Source: an uncultured Paraprevotella sp. (GTDB lineage: Bacteria; Bacteroidota; Bacteroidia; Bacteroidales; Bacteroidaceae). From it: a stretch of DNA of 42,832 nucleotides. A program made the translations under genes and the position numbers. The first letter of the stretch is position 1; every line of letters begins with the position of its first letter. Of the stretch, positions 1 to 9,310 are shown in pieces. Where the stretch lies: positions 1 through 42,832 of the forward strand of contig CALUIV010000025.1 in the NCBI GenBank assembly GCA_944320775.1, written 5' to 3'. The notes below the pieces were generated by a model that worked only from the letters and a program-made list of their open reading frames with translations, ran no database searches and was not told the origin of the DNA.

Positions 1-77
1 CATCGCCATAGGTTTAGAGGATGAAAAGTGAACGGATATCACCGTTTTGGGTGAACGGATATCAACCGTTTTCAGCA
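1..77. mobile_element. IS terminus at left contig edge (IS21-like)
   Basis: The first 77 bases are an exact reverse complement of the last 77 (42756-42832). Inside are two direct copies of a 21-22 bp unit beginning GTGAACGGATATCA and ending CCGTTTT (28-48 and 51-72). The repeat stops at ...TCAGCA at base 77, so read outward-in it is a TG...-type IS end. Multiple direct repeats near a TG/CA end are typical of IS21-family transposase binding sites. No istA or istB is present, so the family call is an inference. Confidence 0.65.
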
Positions 78-78
78 T

Positions 79-387
79 CTTGACGAATATAAAAATGGTA
101 ATCCTATTGCCACGCTGATAAAAGTGTGGCAAAATGAATTAACAGAAGGTAGTTTCTTTTATTTTTATGACGGAACCTTACATTTGTTCTCAGATATTTT
201 TTCTTTAGTCATAGAATATGCGCAACTATACAATTTACATAGTAAGGAAACTATTAGATCCAAATGCATCAAATTCAAGAATGAACCGCCTTATCATATT
301 GAACAAACTGATTGGTTTTCTATGATTGTAAATGGTGATTTGTCTTCTATTTACAATCATATAGAGAAACGATTTCTACTAATATAA
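79..387 (+). pseudogene. C-terminal gene fragment cut by the left IS
   Basis: An open frame runs from the IS boundary (in-frame stop at 52-54 inside the IS) to the stop at 385-387, giving about 102 residues. There is no ATG near its beginning; the first usable start is a GTG at 124, inside what looks like continuous protein. The residues are acidic and aromatic rich, ending FLLI. It looks like the 3' end of a longer gene whose 5' part was lost or separated when the IS inserted. The composition is reminiscent of small immunity-type proteins (SMI1/KNR4-like), but I do not recognise it firmly and assign no function. Confidence 0.45.
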
Positions 388-423
388 ATAAGCTATTAGA
401 TATTTTATAGTGTCCCATACTTT

Positions 424-567
424 CATGGAGAAACAACTGGATGATTGACTGTTTCCTTCCTGTTTCCAGTGGAAATCAGAAAAATAATCGACACTACAAA
501 TCTAATTGAGAACCTGAACGGAAAAATCAAAAAGTACGCAAAACAAGTAAAACCCAACTGCTTTTAA
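424..567 (+). pseudogene. IS256-family transposase remnant (C-terminus)
   Basis: The frame at 463-567 reads FPVEIRKIIDTTNLIENLNG followed by KIKKYAKQ and a stop. This matches the conserved C-terminal FPxEIRKxIYTTNxIEx(L/V)N block of IS256-family DDE transposases. Just upstream, in a different frame, 430-460 still reads W-R-N-N-W followed by CF, the degraded tryptophan-rich segment that precedes this block. Only the last 50 or so of about 400 residues survive and they are frameshifted, so this is a dead scrap. It shows repeated transposon traffic beside the TIR gene. Confidence 0.7.
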
Positions 568-570
568 TAT

Positions 571-1128
571 TCATTTAAATGAAACATTCTTTCCATGACA
601 ATCCTTAAACTTTCTCCCACTACCACATGGACAAAGTGCATTACTGTCTATTATTATTGACTTTTGGGTTGTGTCTACTAACTTATTTTTCTGACTTTTT
701 TCCTCACAACTCTTCATTCCGTTTTTTAACCATAATGATATGTCTTTTATAAGTTTTCTAATGCTTGTAGGATTTTGTGCATCAACTTGTTGTTTTGTAC
801 CAAAATCAAATTCAAACTCATCTGTAAGAGGTGTGCCATCAATGTTAACGAATACTATTCGCTTTTCTTTTTTTTGTGCAAAATTAATCTCTTTAATTGT
901 CCAGTCTTTTTCAAAATCAACAATTTGAGAATGTAGTTTGGAATACATAAACAGCATTATTTCGCATTCATTAATGGCTTTAATGATCACGTTTTTAAAT
1001 TGTGCGTCACTCTCAATTCCATCTATATCTATCCAACATTTTTCACCAGTTTCTGTCTCTATTTTGTTTTTGATAGGAAGAACTAAATCTTTATTTAGAC
1101 GTTTATATGATATGAATATTCTATACAT
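571..1128 (-). CDS. TIR domain protein with C-terminal SEC-C zinc motif
   Basis: This is a 185-residue soluble protein. Residues 1-135 have the TIR fold pattern: an N-terminal strand with the FISYKR box (5-10), a middle box around CWIDIDGIES (31-40), an alternating hydrophobic strand EIMLFMYSK, and W76...E80 in the WTIKE helix, where the catalytic glutamate of NAD-cleaving TIR domains lies. A lysine-rich linker leads to a SEC-C motif, CPCGSGRKFKDCHG (166-179), with the C-x-C-x8-C-H zinc ligands as in the SecA tail. No signal peptide or membrane segment is visible. TIR proteins in bacteria commonly act in antiphage defence or NAD metabolism; SEC-C is a small zinc-binding or protein-binding module. 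The gene is isolated, with an IS256 scrap downstream and an IS982-like scrap upstream, which suggests acquired DNA. A defence role is inferred. Confidence 0.85.
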   Translation of the reverse strand: MYRIFISYKRLNKDLVLPIKNKIETETGEKCWIDIDGIESDAQFKNVIIKAINECEIMLFMYSKLHSQIVDFEKDWTIKEINFAQKKEKRIVFVNIDGTPLTDEFEFDFGTKQQVDAQNPTSIRKLIKDISLWLKNGMKSCEEKSQKNKLVDTTQKSIIIDSNALCPCGSGRKFKDCHGKNVSFK

Positions 1129-1281
1129 AATCGCTTATTTATATTTAAAAAAATATTTATATATCGTTAAAATAATATAAATAATATTACTTGAGTTTAA
1201 TGAATTGCAAATATTGTTTAATGGATGATCAGCGAAAATTATTGAATCTTTATAATGCTGAAATACAAAGAATTACAAACG

Positions 1282-1555
1282 ACAATCGCTACGATTACTG
1301 AAGGCAAAGTTATAGAATTATTTTGCATGACGGATGATTTCTGTAAGTTTTTTGATGCCAGACGGCAAAATAGGCACTTATTTCCACTACAAAACGCAAA
1401 TATCGTCACGCTTCAACCATGTTAAAGGTAGGAATCATGCCCATCATGATACTTGTTTACAACTCAAGTTACCATTATCTGAATCATTTCTATCTAAAAA
1501 AAGGTTTGCAGGCATATGCGTTATCACTTCCGTAGGTTGCTTTCTATAATTTAGA
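1282..1555 (+). pseudogene. IS982-like transposase remnant (N-terminus, frameshifted)
   Basis: From 1282 the frame reads TIATITEGKVIELFCMTDDF then CKFFDA, like the start of Bacteroidales IS982-family transposases (F/C..DDFxKxFD). The reading then shifts: around 1418-1510 another frame reads IMPIMILVYNSSYHYLNHFY, which matches the conserved block in which IM.IMI.FH.S.Y...KHFYL is expected, followed by a stop and a further VAFYN piece. Several frameshifts and the missing C-terminal half show it is dead. The identification rests on remembered motif patterns, not a search. Confidence 0.6.
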
Positions 1556-1589
1556 ACTCCTAATTGTAAAATTTTCTCCACCTCTTCAC

Positions 1590-1626
1590 TGCATATTTAT
1601 TCCATCAACTCTCGAATAAATATGCA
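1590..1626. repeat. Perfect 13-bp inverted repeat
   Basis: TGCATATTTATTC (1590-1602) and its exact complement GAATAAATATGCA (1614-1626) are separated by 11 nt. No T-run follows on either strand, so it is not a clear terminator. It lies in decayed DNA downstream of the IS982-like scrap and could be a remnant IS end or a protein binding site. Confidence 0.5.
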
Positions 1627-2087
1627 TCTCTACCCCTTCATGCCTGTTCCCCTCATTAAAATCATAATACCCTACCGAAAATCGTCCCATTTCTAACCGC
1701 GGGAAACAAAAAATGAGATCGGGAAGAAATGAAATTGTCATCGGCATCTCGTCATTAAGAGATGGGCATCTCGTTCGGATAGCCTGAAAAATCAATAGGC
1801 ATTTTTCTAAATGGAAGGATTTCTTATACAAGAAAAACGACGATAATACGCGATAAATCAATTTATTATCCGTATTTTCGCCGTTCTATACTGCAAAATT
1901 TGGAGCAGAGCGGACTATCCGTTCGTAAATTCAGCATTTCTGAGGTACGAAAAATCGCAACTCCAATATTGGGTTTGCATAATTATGCAGATAAGGTGGC
2001 AACTGGGTTTGACCGTATTTATTACGGTGTATCTTCCGATTCCGGGCCGAGCCGACAATCTTATTGCTCTTTACCCCTTAACTCGGA

Positions 2088-2756
2088 TTACTTCCGCTCC
2101 TCCACACTCACTGAGAACGAAAAATGGTCCGTAACATTAAAGTGAATCATGCCGCCCAGGCGGTCTGTATAGTAGTCGTCGTAGAGGAACGGCGGACAGA
2201 ATGCATTCCGCACCAGCGTCTTGCTGCCATAGGCATAGATGCTGATTTTATCCGTCAGCTGATAACCGGCCAGTCCGGAGATACCGAAGTCTACTCCACC
2301 CCGCCCCTGCCACGTGATGTGGTTCAGGAATCCGCCGGCAGCTACCGTGAATCGGGGCGTAATCGGAATCGCGTACATGCCGGCCAACCCCGTGCCAAAT
2401 GCGACGCCCGGGAAACGGTTCTTGTCCAGACTGCACGTGACGCCCATCGTCAGTGAGGCATTAAAACCCGAATGGAGTTCCCAGTCGGAGATGCCGGTCC
2501 AGGTCCAGTCCAGTGGATAGCGGGCCGGCTGCGCACGATATGACGAAAGAACGGGCAGATGCAAAGGCAGACTGTCCGAAGTCCACAGCATACTATCTGG
2601 CCGGACGGTCATATCATTCCGTTGAAGCGGAAATATTTCTGTATGGTCCGCATCTTTTTCTGCCACCCGGATGTTCTGAGCGTTCATGTCGGGAACGCAC
2701 AATAGAAGTAACGCGCCCAACAACAACTTTTTCAATATAGGCTGACTGCTGTTCAT
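2088..2756 (-). CDS. Hypothetical outer-membrane or periplasmic protein
   Basis: This is a 222-residue protein with a clear signal peptide: lysines near the start, hydrophobic LLLGALLLLCVPDM, then NAQ as a likely cleavage point. After a polar stretch to about residue 90, the C-terminal half is made of alternating aromatic, glycine and hydrophobic runs (GFNASLTMGVT, GVDFGISGLAGY, ISIYAYGS, HFSFSVSVEERK), the pattern of amphipathic beta-strands in a small outer-membrane barrel. The family is a Bacteroidales conserved hypothetical type that I cannot name. It lies 18 bp downstream of the glucosaminidase gene on the same strand, so they are probably co-transcribed and may both act at the envelope. 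Confidence 0.7.
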   Translation of the reverse strand: MNSSQPILKKLLLGALLLLCVPDMNAQNIRVAEKDADHTEIFPLQRNDMTVRPDSMLWTSDSLPLHLPVLSSYRAQPARYPLDWTWTGISDWELHSGFNASLTMGVTCSLDKNRFPGVAFGTGLAGMYAIPITPRFTVAAGGFLNHITWQGRGGVDFGISGLAGYQLTDKISIYAYGSKTLVRNAFCPPFLYDDYYTDRLGGMIHFNVTDHFSFSVSVEERK

Positions 2757-2774
2757 ATTCTTCCAATTATTAGG

Positions 2775-3695
2775 TTAGCGTAACCAGATGATATCGTTTG
2801 GTTTTGCCGCATAATCATCCGGCAGGTCATTGATTTTATACAGACTTTCCAGACGGATACCGTATTTCTGGGCTATGTCGTACATGGATTCACCCGGCTT
2901 GATGATATGTGGCGTGCGTTTCAGGCTGATATGGCCTTTACGTTTCTTTTTCTCCAGATAGATGATGTCGCCGGCTTTCAGTACATAGTCTTTAGGCAAT
3001 TCATTGTAATTACGCAGGCGTCGTGGCGATACCTCCGTTTCGCGGGCAATGTCCTCGAATGTGTCACCGGCTTTGGCAATGACGTAATAATTGTCGTTAT
3101 TGCGATAAACAGTGTGGTTGCTTTGAATGATGCTGACCAGCTTGTCCGACGAGACCGAACCGTCTTTTAAACCTTTGAGCGAACGGTAACGGTCGTATTG
3201 TGTCAGGTCGTACGATTCTATCAGATTTATCAGCAGATAGGCATATTGGGGATTCGTGGCGTAGCCGCACTTCTTCAATCCGTGTGCCCAACCCTTATAA
3301 TCTCTTTGGGACAGCCGGAACAAGGATGCATAGCGCGGTTTTTTCAGAAAATCAGAATGGTCTTCGTAGGATTCGCGTACGGAACGGTATTTCCGGAATT
3401 TTTCATTAGGCGCATCGTCGCTGACGAGAATATACGGTCCGTCCCAGACACCGCCACACTTGATACCGAAGTGATTGTTGGCCTCGGTAGCCAGACGGCT
3501 TTTTCCGGCTCCGCTTTCCAGTATGCCTTGGGCCAGGGTGATACTGGCCGGAATGTTGTGACGCAGCATTTGTTCAACCGCCATATACTTGTACTTGTCG
3601 ATGTAATCCAAATAAGACTTGTTGAGCGATTGAGCCGTCAGCGACAGCGTAATCAGGCAGGACAGGAATCCGAGGATCAGTTTCTTAAGATGCAT
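2775..3695 (-). CDS. Secreted glucosaminidase with two LysM domains
   Basis: This is a peptidoglycan hydrolase of the GH73/FlgJ-like glucosaminidase family, 306 residues from the ATG at 3695. An in-frame upstream ATG at 3725 would put ten charged residues before the signal peptide, so 3695 is preferred. The signal peptide is MHLKKLILGFLSCLITLSLT-AQ. The catalytic domain is at about 25-165, with the family block ITLAQGILESGAGKSRLATE (52-71; E60 the likely acid) followed by NNHFGIKC. Two LysM peptidoglycan-binding modules follow at about 203-248 and 262-305, each with the G-[DE]-x(3)-IA pattern. The enzyme probably cleaves the glycan backbone in the periplasm during wall remodelling or cell separation. 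Confidence 0.9.
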   Translation of the reverse strand: MHLKKLILGFLSCLITLSLTAQSLNKSYLDYIDKYKYMAVEQMLRHNIPASITLAQGILESGAGKSRLATEANNHFGIKCGGVWDGPYILVSDDAPNEKFRKYRSVRESYEDHSDFLKKPRYASLFRLSQRDYKGWAHGLKKCGYATNPQYAYLLINLIESYDLTQYDRYRSLKGLKDGSVSSDKLVSIIQSNHTVYRNNDNYYVIAKAGDTFEDIARETEVSPRRLRNYNELPKDYVLKAGDIIYLEKKKRKGHISLKRTPHIIKPGESMYDIAQKYGIRLESLYKINDLPDDYAAKPNDIIWLR

Positions 3696-3750
3696 TTTGT
3701 TTACTTGTAGTTTGTGTTCCAACAAATTAAGTACAAATTTAAAAGAAAAG

Positions 3751-3781
3751 TTTCGTAATCGGAAATGAGCGCGTATATTTG
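3751..3781 (+). promoter_or_regulatory. Bacteroidales-type promoter for cdd
   Basis: A -33-like TTTC (3751-3754) sits 19 nt before a perfect TAnnTTTG -7 element, TATATTTG (3774-3781). The cdd start codon at 3808 is 27 nt further on. Confidence 0.65.
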
Positions 3782-3807
3782 TAATAGTTTAACAGAAAGA
3801 ATGTTTT

Positions 3808-4296
3808 ATGAAAACGCAAGTGTTAGAAACCCGAATAGATATTTTGGTACCCCAGGATTTGCAGGCCGAAGAAGCCCTGCTGCTTGAAAAAGCCCGACAA
3901 GCCTGTGCAACCGCATATGCCCCTTATTCGCATTTTCAAGTGGGAGCTGCTGTGCTATTGGCCGACGGAACGATTGTAACCGGAAGTAATCAGGAAAATG
4001 CGGCATTTCCATCAGGGATGTGTGCCGAGCGTACGGCTCTTTTTTCTGCCGTGGCGAACTATCCGGATGTCCCGGTACGGGCTATTGCCATTGCGGCTTT
4101 TACGGACGGAAACTTTACAGAAAAGCCGGTTTCGCCGTGTGGTGCATGCCGTCAGGTGATGCTGGGCATCGAGGAAAGGAGCGGTGATGCGGTTCGTGTC
4201 CTGCTCTACGGGACAGAGGGAATTTATCGGGTTGGATCGGTACGTACGCTCCTGCCCCTGCAGTTTGGCGAAGAAAGCCTTGGCAGCCGGTCATAA
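3808..4296 (+). CDS. cdd: Cytidine deaminase
   Basis: Deaminates cytidine and deoxycytidine to uridine and deoxyuridine in pyrimidine salvage; cytosolic and zinc dependent. At 162 residues it is the length of the short homotetrameric class plus a small N-terminal extension. Substrate and zinc motifs are intact: APYSHFQVGAAV (38-49), NQENAAFPSGMCAERTALF (61-79; zinc ligand C72 and catalytic E74), and PCGACRQV (110-117; zinc ligands C111 and C114). It has its own TAnnTTTG promoter and is divergent from the glucosaminidase gene. An in-frame alternative ATG is not evident; another ATG lies at 3801 in a different frame. Confidence 0.95.
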   Translation: MKTQVLETRIDILVPQDLQAEEALLLEKARQACATAYAPYSHFQVGAAVLLADGTIVTGSNQENAAFPSGMCAERTALFSAVANYPDVPVRAIAIAAFTDGNFTEKPVSPCGACRQVMLGIEERSGDAVRVLLYGTEGIYRVGSVRTLLPLQFGEESLGSRS

Positions 4297-4314
4297 AGAT
4301 TTAAAGAAACAAGT

Positions 4315-4345
4315 TTTGCAATCCCCTGAAAAAGCACTATCTTTG
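4315..4345 (+). promoter_or_regulatory. Promoter for the ABC-F gene
   Basis: A consensus -33 TTTG (4315-4318), a 19-nt spacer and a -7 TATCTTTG (4338-4345) lie 33 nt before the start codon at 4379. This matches the Bacteroides TTTG-N19-TAnnTTTG pattern exactly. Confidence 0.8.
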
Positions 4346-4360
4346 CAGACAATTTTATAA

Positions 4361-5995
<1,635 letters not shown>

Positions 5996-6087
5996 GAAAT
6001 TGTTCTGCCAAATCAATGATATGGCAAAGTATTTGTAGGTTACAGATAAAAATATTTCTTAAGAACTAAAATACGAAAAAGAGTAAT

Positions 6088-6666
6088 ATGAGACCGGAAA
6101 AAGATTTAAAAGAAGAAGAACTGCAAGAAACAGTCAACGAGACAGTTAACGAAGAAACTGAAAAGCAGGAGGAAGAAACTGCAGCTGCCGGACAGGAAAC
6201 TGCACCGACAGAAGAAGACAAATTGGCTGAAACGGAAGCCAAACTTGCTGAACTACACGATAAATATTTGAGACAGGTTGCCGAATTCGACAATTACCGC
6301 AAGAGAACCATGAAGGAAAAGGCCGAACTGATCCTGAACGGTGCGGAGAAGACGATTACAGCCTTCCTGCCTGTACTCGACGATATGGAACGCGCCTTGA
6401 AGAATATGGAAAAGGCGGAAGACGTGGCAGCCGTGAAAGAAGGTGTGGAACTGATTTTCCAGAAATTCATAAAGACACTTGAAACTCAGGGCGTGAAATG
6501 CATTGAAACCGAAAATGCCGATTTCAATACGGATCTTCATGAGGCTATTGCGCAGGTTCCAGCTCCGACCGACGAAATGAAAGGTAAGGTAATTGATTGT
6601 GTACAAACCGGATATACCCTGAATGATAAAGTAATACGTCATTCAAAGGTGGCTGTCGGACTCTAA
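6088..6666 (+). CDS. grpE: GrpE nucleotide exchange factor
   Basis: A cytosolic co-chaperone that drives ADP release from DnaK. It has 192 residues. The N-terminal 50 or so residues are extremely rich in glutamate, followed by the long dimerisation helix (LAETEAKLAELHDKYLRQVA) and the family block EFDNYRKRTMKEKAEL. The C-terminal beta-domain ends with the characteristic GYTLNDKVIRHSKVAVGL. dnaJ begins 18 bp downstream on the same strand, so the two are an operon; dnaK is not in the window. No clear -7 element is visible in the 92-bp gap after the ABC-F gene. Confidence 0.96.
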   Translation: MRPEKDLKEEELQETVNETVNEETEKQEEETAAAGQETAPTEEDKLAETEAKLAELHDKYLRQVAEFDNYRKRTMKEKAELILNGAEKTITAFLPVLDDMERALKNMEKAEDVAAVKEGVELIFQKFIKTLETQGVKCIETENADFNTDLHEAIAQVPAPTDEMKGKVIDCVQTGYTLNDKVIRHSKVAVGL

Positions 6667-6684
6667 CAGAAAAACTAGCACGCG

Positions 6685-7839
6685 ATGGAGAAAAGAGATT
6701 ACTATGAAGTTCTAGGTGTTTCGAAAACAGCCTCTGATGCCGAAATTAAGAAGGCCTACAAACAGATGGCCATTAAATATCATCCCGACCGGAATCCGGG
6801 TGACAAGGAAGCAGAGGCTAAGTTTAAGGAAGCGGCTGAAGCATACGACGTGTTGCGCGATCCGCAGAAAAGAGCGCGTTATGACCAGTTCGGTCATGCC
6901 GGTATGAGCGGAGCGGGCGGATTCGGTGGCGGTCAGGAAATGAATATGGAGGATATTTTCTCTATGTTCGGAGATATTTTTGGCGGTCACGGAGGTTTCG
7001 GCGGTTTTGGTGGCTTCGGCGGAGGACGTCACAGCAAACCGCAATATCGTGGTGGAGATTTGCGCCTGAAAGTCCGACTGAGTCTGGCAGAGATTGCTAC
7101 GGGAGTTACCAAGAAATTCAAGGTGAAGAAGAAAGTCACTTGTACGCATTGTCATGGTACCGGAGCTGAAGGTGCCGGTGGTACGGAATCTTGTCCGACC
7201 TGTCACGGTAGCGGATATGTGACCCGTACGCAGCAAAGTATTTTTGGCATGATGCAGACCCAGTCGGTCTGCCCGACCTGTCATGGCGAGGGAACAATCA
7301 TCAAGAACAAGTGTAAGGCCTGTGGCGGAGAAGGTGTCGTTAACGGTGAAGAGGTTATCGAAGTCAAGATACCTGCTGGAGTTGCCGACGGCATGATTGT
7401 CAATGTGCCGGGAAAAGGACATGCTGCTAAAAAAGGCGGCGTGCCGGGCGATATTCAGGTGTTCATCGAAGAGGAGCCGCATAATGAATTGCTTCGCGAG
7501 GACAACAACTTGATATATAATTTGTTGCTGGATGTGCCGACGGCTGCCTTGGGTGGCGATGCGGAAATTCCGACCATCGATGGTAAGGTCAGAATTAAGA
7601 TCGAACCGGGAACTCAGCCGGGAAAGGTAGTCCGTTTGCGTGGTAAAGGACTTCCTGCCGTACAAGGTTATGGATATGGCATGGGCGACTTGATCGTGAA
7701 TATCAGTGTCTACATTCCGGAAACGCTGTCTAAGGACGAAAAGAAAGCTTTGGAACAAATGAAGACAAGCGAGAATTTTGCGCCAAATATGACCATTAAG
7801 GAAAAGATATTCCGCAAGTTTAAGAGTTATTTTGAGTAA
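6685..7839 (+). CDS. dnaJ: Chaperone DnaJ (type I Hsp40)
   Basis: A cytosolic co-chaperone that stimulates DnaK ATP hydrolysis and delivers unfolded substrates. It has 384 residues and a complete type I layout: J domain (1-70) with HPD at 33-35; a Gly/Phe-rich region (about 72-115, [16 protein letters not shown]); a zinc domain with four CxxCxGxG repeats ([32 protein letters not shown]); and C-terminal substrate-binding domains. It is the second gene of the grpE-dnaJ operon and is followed by a terminator hairpin at 7862-7903. Confidence 0.97.
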   Translation: MEKRDYYEVLGVSKTASDAEIKKAYKQMAIKYHPDRNPGDKEAEAKFKEAAEAYDVLRDPQKRARYDQFGHAGMSGAGGFGGGQEMNMEDIFSMFGDIFGGHGGFGGFGGFGGGRHSKPQYRGGDLRLKVRLSLAEIATGVTKKFKVKKKVTCTHCHGTGAEGAGGTESCPTCHGSGYVTRTQQSIFGMMQTQSVCPTCHGEGTIIKNKCKACGGEGVVNGEEVIEVKIPAGVADGMIVNVPGKGHAAKKGGVPGDIQVFIEEEPHNELLREDNNLIYNLLLDVPTAALGGDAEIPTIDGKVRIKIEPGTQPGKVVRLRGKGLPAVQGYGYGMGDLIVNISVYIPETLSKDEKKALEQMKTSENFAPNMTIKEKIFRKFKSYFE

Positions 7840-7861
7840 AACGTTATCGTAAAACATATTT

Positions 7862-7903
7862 CTTCGGGATGGTTTCCGGCAGGGAGACTTCCCGAAGTTT
7901 TTT
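7862..7903 (+). terminator. Rho-independent terminator after dnaJ
   Basis: The 8-bp stem CTTCGGGA (7862-7869)/TCCCGAAG (7890-7897) with a 20-nt loop is followed by TTTTTT (7898-7903). The in-frame ATG at 7869 sits in this stem, which argues for the later start of folC. Confidence 0.85.
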
Positions 7904-7913
7904 ATATCATATC

Positions 7914-9221
7914 ATGACATACGAAGAAGCAGTGACTTATTTGTTTGAAAGTGCTCCCCTGTTCCAGCATGTAGGCAAGGATGCTTATAAGGAAGGGCTG
8001 GAGAATACTTATTTGTTTGACAAGCATTTTCAACATCCGCACAGGAAATTTCGTACCATACATATTGCCGGAACCAATGGCAAAGGTTCGTGCAGCCACA
8101 CGCTTGCAGCAATCCTTCAGGATGCCGGCTACAAAGTAGGCTTGTATACATCACCCCATTTAGTTGACTTTCGTGAACGGATTCGTGTGAACGGCAAGAT
8201 GATCGACCGGCAGCGGGTTGTGGATTTTGTTATCCGCGAACGTTCGTTTTTCGAACCGTTGCACCCTTCTTTTTTCGAACTGACCACAGCGCTTGCTTTT
8301 CTTTATTTTGCGGAGCAGCAAGTGGATGTTGCCGTCATCGAAGTTGGGTTGGGCGGCCGTTTGGACTGTACCAACATTATTTCACCGGATCTGTGCGTGA
8401 TTACGAACATCAGTTTCGACCATACGCAGTTTTTAGGACATACGTTGGCAAAAATTGCCTCGGAAAAGGCTGGTATCATCAAACCCGCTGTCCCCGTCCT
8501 GATTGGCGAGTCGCACCCGGAAACAGCACCGGTGTTTGAAATGCAGGCCCAAAAAGTCGGAGCCCCGATTGTTTTTGCCGACCGGCAACCGGAAGTGATT
8601 CAGGCAACACACACCAATGCTTCCAGGGTGGAATATAAAACCCGGAATTTCGGTAATTTTGCCGGTGCGCTGACCGGCTTCTGTCAGGATCGGAACACGA
8701 ATACGATTTTAGCAGCCGTCGATGTACTGCAAAAGCAGGCCTACTACAAAATCGATGAGCAGAATGTCCGCAACGGTTTCCTTCGAGTATGTGAAAGTAC
8801 TGGTTTAAGAGGAAGATGGGAAATACTTAACAAAGAGCCACTTACAATTTGCGACACGGGACATAATCAGGGAGGAATGACGCTGATTGCAGAACAGTTG
8901 AAGAGACTTTCGTGCAGTCAGCTCAGAATCGTGATCGGAATGGTTAATGACAAGGATATCGATGCTGTGCTTCAATTGCTCCCGACTGATGCCTTATATT
9001 ATTTTACGCAAGCATCCGTAAAAAGAGCGCTTGAGGCGGAAAAGTTTGCTCAGCAGGCCGGAAAATATCATTTATTCGGAAAAACCTTTAAAGACGTCGA
9101 ATCGGCATACAAATCAGCCGTAACTGACGCATCTCCAACGGATATCATCTTTGTCGGCGGAAGTACATTTATTGTGGCTGACTTGCTGGCGAGCTGTTTC
9201 AAGGAAAAATCTATCTTCTGA
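7914..9221 (+). CDS. folC: Folylpolyglutamate/dihydrofolate synthase
   Basis: Adds glutamate to dihydropteroate (dihydrofolate synthase) and to folates (polyglutamation); an ATP-dependent Mur-ligase-family cytosolic enzyme. It has 435 residues from the ATG at 7914. An upstream in-frame ATG at 7869 lies inside the dnaJ terminator and adds residues unlike the family. Motifs: P-loop GTNGKGS (53-59), a typical ERIRVNGKMI segment, VAVIEVGLGGRLDCTN, and the folate-loop/carbamyl-lysine block DHTQFLGHTLAKIASEKAGI with KP. The C-terminal domain carries CDTGHNQGGM. Transcription appears independent of dnaJ because of the terminator between them. Confidence 0.95.
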   Translation: MTYEEAVTYLFESAPLFQHVGKDAYKEGLENTYLFDKHFQHPHRKFRTIHIAGTNGKGSCSHTLAAILQDAGYKVGLYTSPHLVDFRERIRVNGKMIDRQRVVDFVIRERSFFEPLHPSFFELTTALAFLYFAEQQVDVAVIEVGLGGRLDCTNIISPDLCVITNISFDHTQFLGHTLAKIASEKAGIIKPAVPVLIGESHPETAPVFEMQAQKVGAPIVFADRQPEVIQATHTNASRVEYKTRNFGNFAGALTGFCQDRNTNTILAAVDVLQKQAYYKIDEQNVRNGFLRVCESTGLRGRWEILNKEPLTICDTGHNQGGMTLIAEQLKRLSCSQLRIVIGMVNDKDIDAVLQLLPTDALYYFTQASVKRALEAEKFAQQAGKYHLFGKTFKDVESAYKSAVTDASPTDIIFVGGSTFIVADLLASCFKEKSIF

Positions 9222-9244
9222 TGGTATCTTTTTTCCTAAAAAGA

Positions 9245-9276
9245 TTTGTTAAAACCAAAGTTTTTGGTTTAATTTG
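9245..9276 (+). promoter_or_regulatory. Probable promoter of the galactose operon
   Basis: TTTG (9245-9248), a 20-nt spacer and TTAATTTG (9269-9276), one mismatch from TAnnTTTG, lie 34 nt before the galM start at 9311. Confidence 0.5.
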
Positions 9277-9310
9277 CGTAACAAACAATCAACTTTAAAT
9301 CACCGTGGAA

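Larger units (their letters stand above)
1129..2087. other. Non-coding, AT-rich decayed region upstream of the TIR gene
   Basis: Apart from the IS982-like remnant (1282-1555), I see no credible gene here. Visible structure is a perfect 13-bp inverted repeat (1590-1602/1614-1626), a GGCATCTCGT direct repeat (1743-1752 and 1765-1774) with a small hairpin between the copies (CATCTC/GAGATG, 1745-1764), and a hairpin ACCGTA/TACGGT (2012-2028) in the zone where the minus-strand gene ending at 2088 would terminate. Confidence 0.5.

Noticed and set aside
1586-1861. 91-residue minus-strand frame
   Set aside because: It lies in decayed DNA, covers the inverted repeat at 1590-1626 and shows no domain or start signal.
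2513-2740. Plus-strand frames across the 2088-2756 gene
   Set aside because: Several short plus frames overlap it, but only the minus frame has a signal peptide and beta-strand pattern.
6712-7857. 381-residue open frame on the minus strand
   Set aside because: It is antisense to dnaJ with no recognisable motif or promoter.
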